The notes under the pieces are model-generated. The model ran no database searches. It had not been told where the DNA came from and worked only from the letters and a program-made list of their open reading frames with translations. Shown here in pieces: positions 6,423 to 8,568 of a stretch of 8,568 nt of DNA. The stretch's first letter is position 1. Each line of letters starts with the position of its first letter. The stretch is from positions 2,274 through 10,841 of the forward strand of contig JACPOX010000293.1 of the NCBI GenBank assembly GCA_016191305.1, written 5' to 3'. The translations under genes and the position numbers were made by a program. The DNA is from Legionella longbeachae. GTDB lineage: Bacteria > Pseudomonadota > Gammaproteobacteria > Legionellales > Legionellaceae.

Positions 6423-6559
6423 CGGGGTATGTAAATTTCGTCTTTGCGTGGCGAAGCAATCCAGAGCGATGCTTCGTTAGAAAACTGTACTGGATTGCTT
6501 CACTTCGTTCGCAACGACGGCATATTTTTTATTTAATTAATAAAAATTTACATACTCCG
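6423..6559. repeat. Outer inverted repeat of a 137-bp nested palindromic element
   Basis: CGGGGTATGTAAATTT (6423-6438) and AAATTTACATACTCCG (6544-6559) are complementary at 15 of 16 positions. They enclose a second, unrelated palindrome (6439-6519) and an AT-rich spacer. The layout, terminal inverted repeats around about 100 bp with no coding capacity, resembles a MITE or a compound palindromic unit. No target-site duplication is obvious. Confidence 0.75.
6439..6519. repeat. Inner palindromic repeat with GAAGCAATCCAG arms
   Basis: GAAGCAATCCAG (6453-6464) and CTGGATTGCTTC (6490-6501) are perfect 12-bp complements around a 25-base loop. The outer ends CGTC (6439-6442) and GACG (6516-6519) also pair, with imperfect matching between. 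From memory, sequences of the form CGTCATTGCGAGCGAAGC plus AATCCAG are dispersed in many bacterial genomes, so this is probably a genome-wide repeat family. Confidence 0.75.
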
Positions 6560-6569
6560 TAAACGCTTA

Positions 6570-6692
6570 CTATTTATTTTCACTCATTCTTAATCTGTTT
6601 TCTAGAGTATCGCCTATAATTTCTTCTATTTGTTTTCTTTGCAGATTTGAAAGATTATCTATTTCTTTAACATTTAAGAATAGTTTATCAAG
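6570..6692 (-). pseudogene. Severed C-terminal tail of the right-hand gene, in the next reading frame
   Basis: From 6692 down to a TAG at 6570-6572 the neighbouring minus-strand frame encodes 40 residues: LDKLFLNVKEIDNLSNLQ, then RKQIEEIIGDTLENRLRMSENK. The composition (Lys, Glu, Asn, Ile, Leu, helical) matches the upstream protein. The frame is closed by a TAA immediately upstream (6693-6695) and has no start codon there, so it is best read as the original end of the gene. One missing base between about 6676 and 6694 would account for the break. The restored stop falls 10 bp before the 6423-6559 repeat, a natural gene boundary. The alternatives are a sequencing error or an overlapping open frame by chance. 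Confidence 0.65.
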
Positions 6693-8568
6693 TTATGGGA
6701 GTTGAGATCATTTTTATTCCAACCATAGGATAGTTGATTCATGTAAAAACCTGCAATTTTTGGATTATCCTTACAATATTGTTCTGTAAATTGTAATAAG
6801 CCATTCAGTAAAGCCAAGCGAAGAGATTCATCAAGGGCATATTTTGTATTCACTTCAAAAAAATTTGCAATGAGTACAATCTGATTATCTTTCGTTTCTG
6901 CTAAATAAAGCCAAATCAAAGCAACAGGTTTTTTGGTGCGTTGATCTATGGCAACGTGGAATAACATCGCATCATCCATGCGTCTTTGTACCATGGCATG
7001 AAATTGGCTGTTAGTTGTTGCCAAGCAACATCCTACTTCATCGCCTAAGAAAAATGTATCTACGTGAGATTTTGGCCACTGTTCAATAAGAAAATCATAG
7101 GATTTGTTACTTCCTTTTTGCGTTGTATTCATTTTTGAAGTGATATTTTTAAAATGATCTAGAACATGCTGGGAAAACTCATTAAATCCAGTAGAAATAT
7201 TATTATTTTCAGATTTAATCTTTTTTAAGAGACTAAGAATATTTTGTATTAAATTGTGCGGTTTTTTAAGAGATAAATCGCTATCTTTAAATCTAGTTAA
7301 TAATTGCTTGGCATATTCTTGTATTTTTTGAAGGTCTTTTATTACAGAAGAGTGTTGTTCTTCATTTAATGAAATTTCTGAAATGTTATTACAGAGCTCT
7401 TGGATATAAGATAATCCAACAGTATCTGACCCGATAGATTTCTTTTCTTTGCTAACAGGTTTAAACTTAAATTCGAGCTGTTTTTTATAGGACAAGGCAT
7501 TTTCTGGAGAAATTCCAAATTCTTTTAATTTATTATTGATTTTTATATTATGGCTTGCTAACTGTTTTCCTAATTCATCTTCCTGTATATCATCATGGAG
7601 GAATGTATCAAAACCATTTCCTAAAAGATCTATTTTTAATAAATTAAAATAAATTTTCTGGTATTCATTGCTATCCATATGGATACCTGCAGAAATTAAC
7701 TGTGCTAATCTTTCAGGTCTTATTCTTTCACACATTTTCAATATGTTTTCTTCGCTAGTTTTCTTAGTTTCCTCCTCTTCTCCTCCTCCTAAAAGTAAAT
7801 GGATCATTTGTTTGTTGAGATTTAAAAGCAAATCTTTGGGAGCGAGATTTATATTCTCTTTAGTTAAAATGTCTGAAATTTTGGTGTTACCAAGCATTAG
7901 ATTTTTTATAGCTATCATACAGTGGATAAAAGTAATAACCTGTTCTGAATTTTTTTCAAAGTTCAAATCATGATGTTTAAAATATTCAGCCAACAATAGT
8001 TGTTCTTCATTGTTAAAAGAAGGGATCAGCGAAAGCGTTCTTGCCAGTGAAAGGGTTGTTTCAGCTAAAAATGAGCTTAAATAGTCAATTCCTGAGACAC
8101 CCATAATATTAATAGTTTGCATTATTTGAATTTGATGTTCAAAAATAAACAAAGTAATATTAGCTTGATCTTCTTTTTTTACCCGGTTATTCACCTTAAT
8201 TATTTTATCAAAAAAGACTTGCATTTTTTTTGTTAAGATCTGATTTTTTGAAACATTTAATTTATCTAGTATCTGATAACATACGAATGGATAGGTATTA
8301 GGATAATGTGATAGTTTCAGGTTGCTGGTCTTTTCCTGTGAAACAATGTTAATTGCAAGCTGTCCCAACCCTCCAGTCAAAAAGTTTTTCAAGCCTTCTT
8401 TTCTGTTAACATTAAATTGTTCAGCAGGAATATTGCCACCATATATCATGTAATTAAATAGTTCATATTGAAAGTTGATTTCGTCTGTTTCAGAACTACC
8501 AAGATTTTTCAAAATAAAATCTCCAGAACTAAAAATTTTATTGAAATTTTCTTTGTTATTGAGGTATA
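6674..8568 (-). CDS. Uncharacterised large protein, effector-like, 5' end outside window and 3' end frameshifted
   Basis: I do not recognise this gene. The frame is open from the right edge, so the true start is outside the window; the only start-like codon near the edge is an internal TTG at 8510-8512, and 18 further codons continue past it. About 630 codons are visible. The protein looks soluble, with no signal peptide or membrane segment in the visible part, and is rich in Lys, Asn, Ile, Glu and Leu. It has an acidic patch GGGEEEE near 7780-7795 and probable long helices between about 7140 and 7400. The last 120 codons (about 7045-6680) look like a separate compact domain: DEVGCCLATTNSQF, then MVQRRMDDAMLFHVAID, two strand-like stretches (PVALIWLYLAE and IVLIANFFEVN), a long helix (LRLALLNGLLQFTEQYC) and a final strand (IAGFYMNQLSYGWN). 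That order is reminiscent of a GNAT acetyltransferase core, but I see no clear acetyl-CoA loop. Size, composition and genus suggest a Dot/Icm effector. It stops at TAA 6674-6676 after a frameshift. Confidence 0.75.
   Translation of the reverse strand, partial: YLNNKENFNKIFSSGDFILKNLGSSETDEINFQYELFNYMIYGGNIPAEQFNVNRKEGLKNFLTGGLGQLAINIVSQEKTSNLKLSHYPNTYPFVCYQILDKLNVSKNQILTKKMQVFFDKIIKVNNRVKKEDQANITLFIFEHQIQIMQTINIMGVSGIDYLSSFLAETTLSLARTLSLIPSFNNEEQLLLAEYFKHHDLNFEKNSEQVITFIHCMIAIKNLMLGNTKISDILTKENINLAPKDLLLNLNKQMIHLLLGGGEEEETKKTSEENILKMCERIRPERLAQLISAGIHMDSNEYQKIYFNLLKIDLLGNGFDTFLHDDIQEDELGKQLASHNIKINNKLKEFGISPENALSYKKQLEFKFKPVSKEKKSIGSDTVGLSYIQELCNNISEISLNEEQHSSVIKDLQKIQEYAKQLLTRFKDSDLSLKKPHNLIQNILSLLKKIKSENNNISTGFNEFSQHVLDHFKNITSKMNTTQKGSNKSYDFLIEQWPKSHVDTFFLGDEVGCCLATTNSQFHAMVQRRMDDAMLFHVAIDQRTKKPVALIWLYLAETKDNQIVLIANFFEVNTKYALDESLRLALLNGLLQFTEQYCKDNPKIAGFYMNQLSYGWNKNDLNSHNLINYS

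Larger units (their letters stand above)
6284..6569. other. Intergenic region between waaA and the right-hand gene
   Basis: This gap carries no gene. From left to right it has about 50 bp with an imperfect palindrome (TCATCTCGAAATGACG near 6289-6304), a group II intron-like stretch (6337-6422), and a nested inverted repeat (6423-6559). About 10 bp then remain before the stop codon of the reconstructed rightmost gene. No strong promoter or T-run terminator is obvious for either waaA or the leftward gene. Confidence 0.6.

Noticed and set aside
6670..6697. Programmed -1 ribosomal frameshift at the end of the right-hand gene
   Set aside because: No X XXY YYZ heptamer is in register in the overlap and no clear downstream stimulatory hairpin is present; an indel or base error is simpler.
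7668..7973. Rightward 101-codon open frame inside the right-hand gene
   Set aside because: It is an antisense shadow of a long AT-rich gene with no supporting signals.
8510..8512. TTG as the start of the rightmost gene
   Set aside because: The same frame stays open for 18 more codons to the window edge with similar composition, and no Shine-Dalgarno precedes the TTG. It is an internal leucine.

Overview
The window most likely comes from a Legionella chromosome; I cannot name the species. The evidence is an AT-rich gammaproteobacterial gene set that includes a PlaA-type secreted lysophospholipase with its catalytic triad and disulfide loop. Next to it lie a Gram-negative Kdo transferase gene (waaA), a membrane DnaJ-like gene (djlA), and a long Lys/Asn/Ile-rich orphan protein of the sort common among Dot/Icm effectors. 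The genus call is inference from gene content, since no search could be run.

Layout from left to right: the 3' end of fadH (2,4-dienoyl-CoA reductase, +); a 332-bp gap with a palindromic repeat doublet; deaD/csdA (DEAD-box RNA helicase, +); a 377-bp gap with a palindrome nested inside a second inverted repeat; plaA (+); djlA (-), convergent with plaA and separated from it by a shared hairpin; waaA (+), divergent from djlA; a roughly 290-bp gap with a group II intron-like relic and another nested palindrome; and a long leftward gene of unknown function that runs off the right edge.

The five recognised genes are ordinary housekeeping or virulence-associated genes. They do not form one pathway: beta-oxidation of unsaturated acyl chains, RNA remodelling, phospholipid hydrolysis, DnaK co-chaperone activity and lipid A-Kdo synthesis. 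Each appears to be its own transcription unit, because every gap is long or carries a strand switch.

The unusual material is in the gaps and at the right end. Two gaps share the same architecture, a short GC-rich palindrome in the loop of an unrelated AT-rich inverted repeat, and the repeat family between fadH and deaD reappears upstream of plaA. The rightmost gene lost its last 40 or so codons to a one-base frameshift. The severed tail is still open in the next frame and ends just short of the flanking repeat. I found no convincing new multi-gene system.
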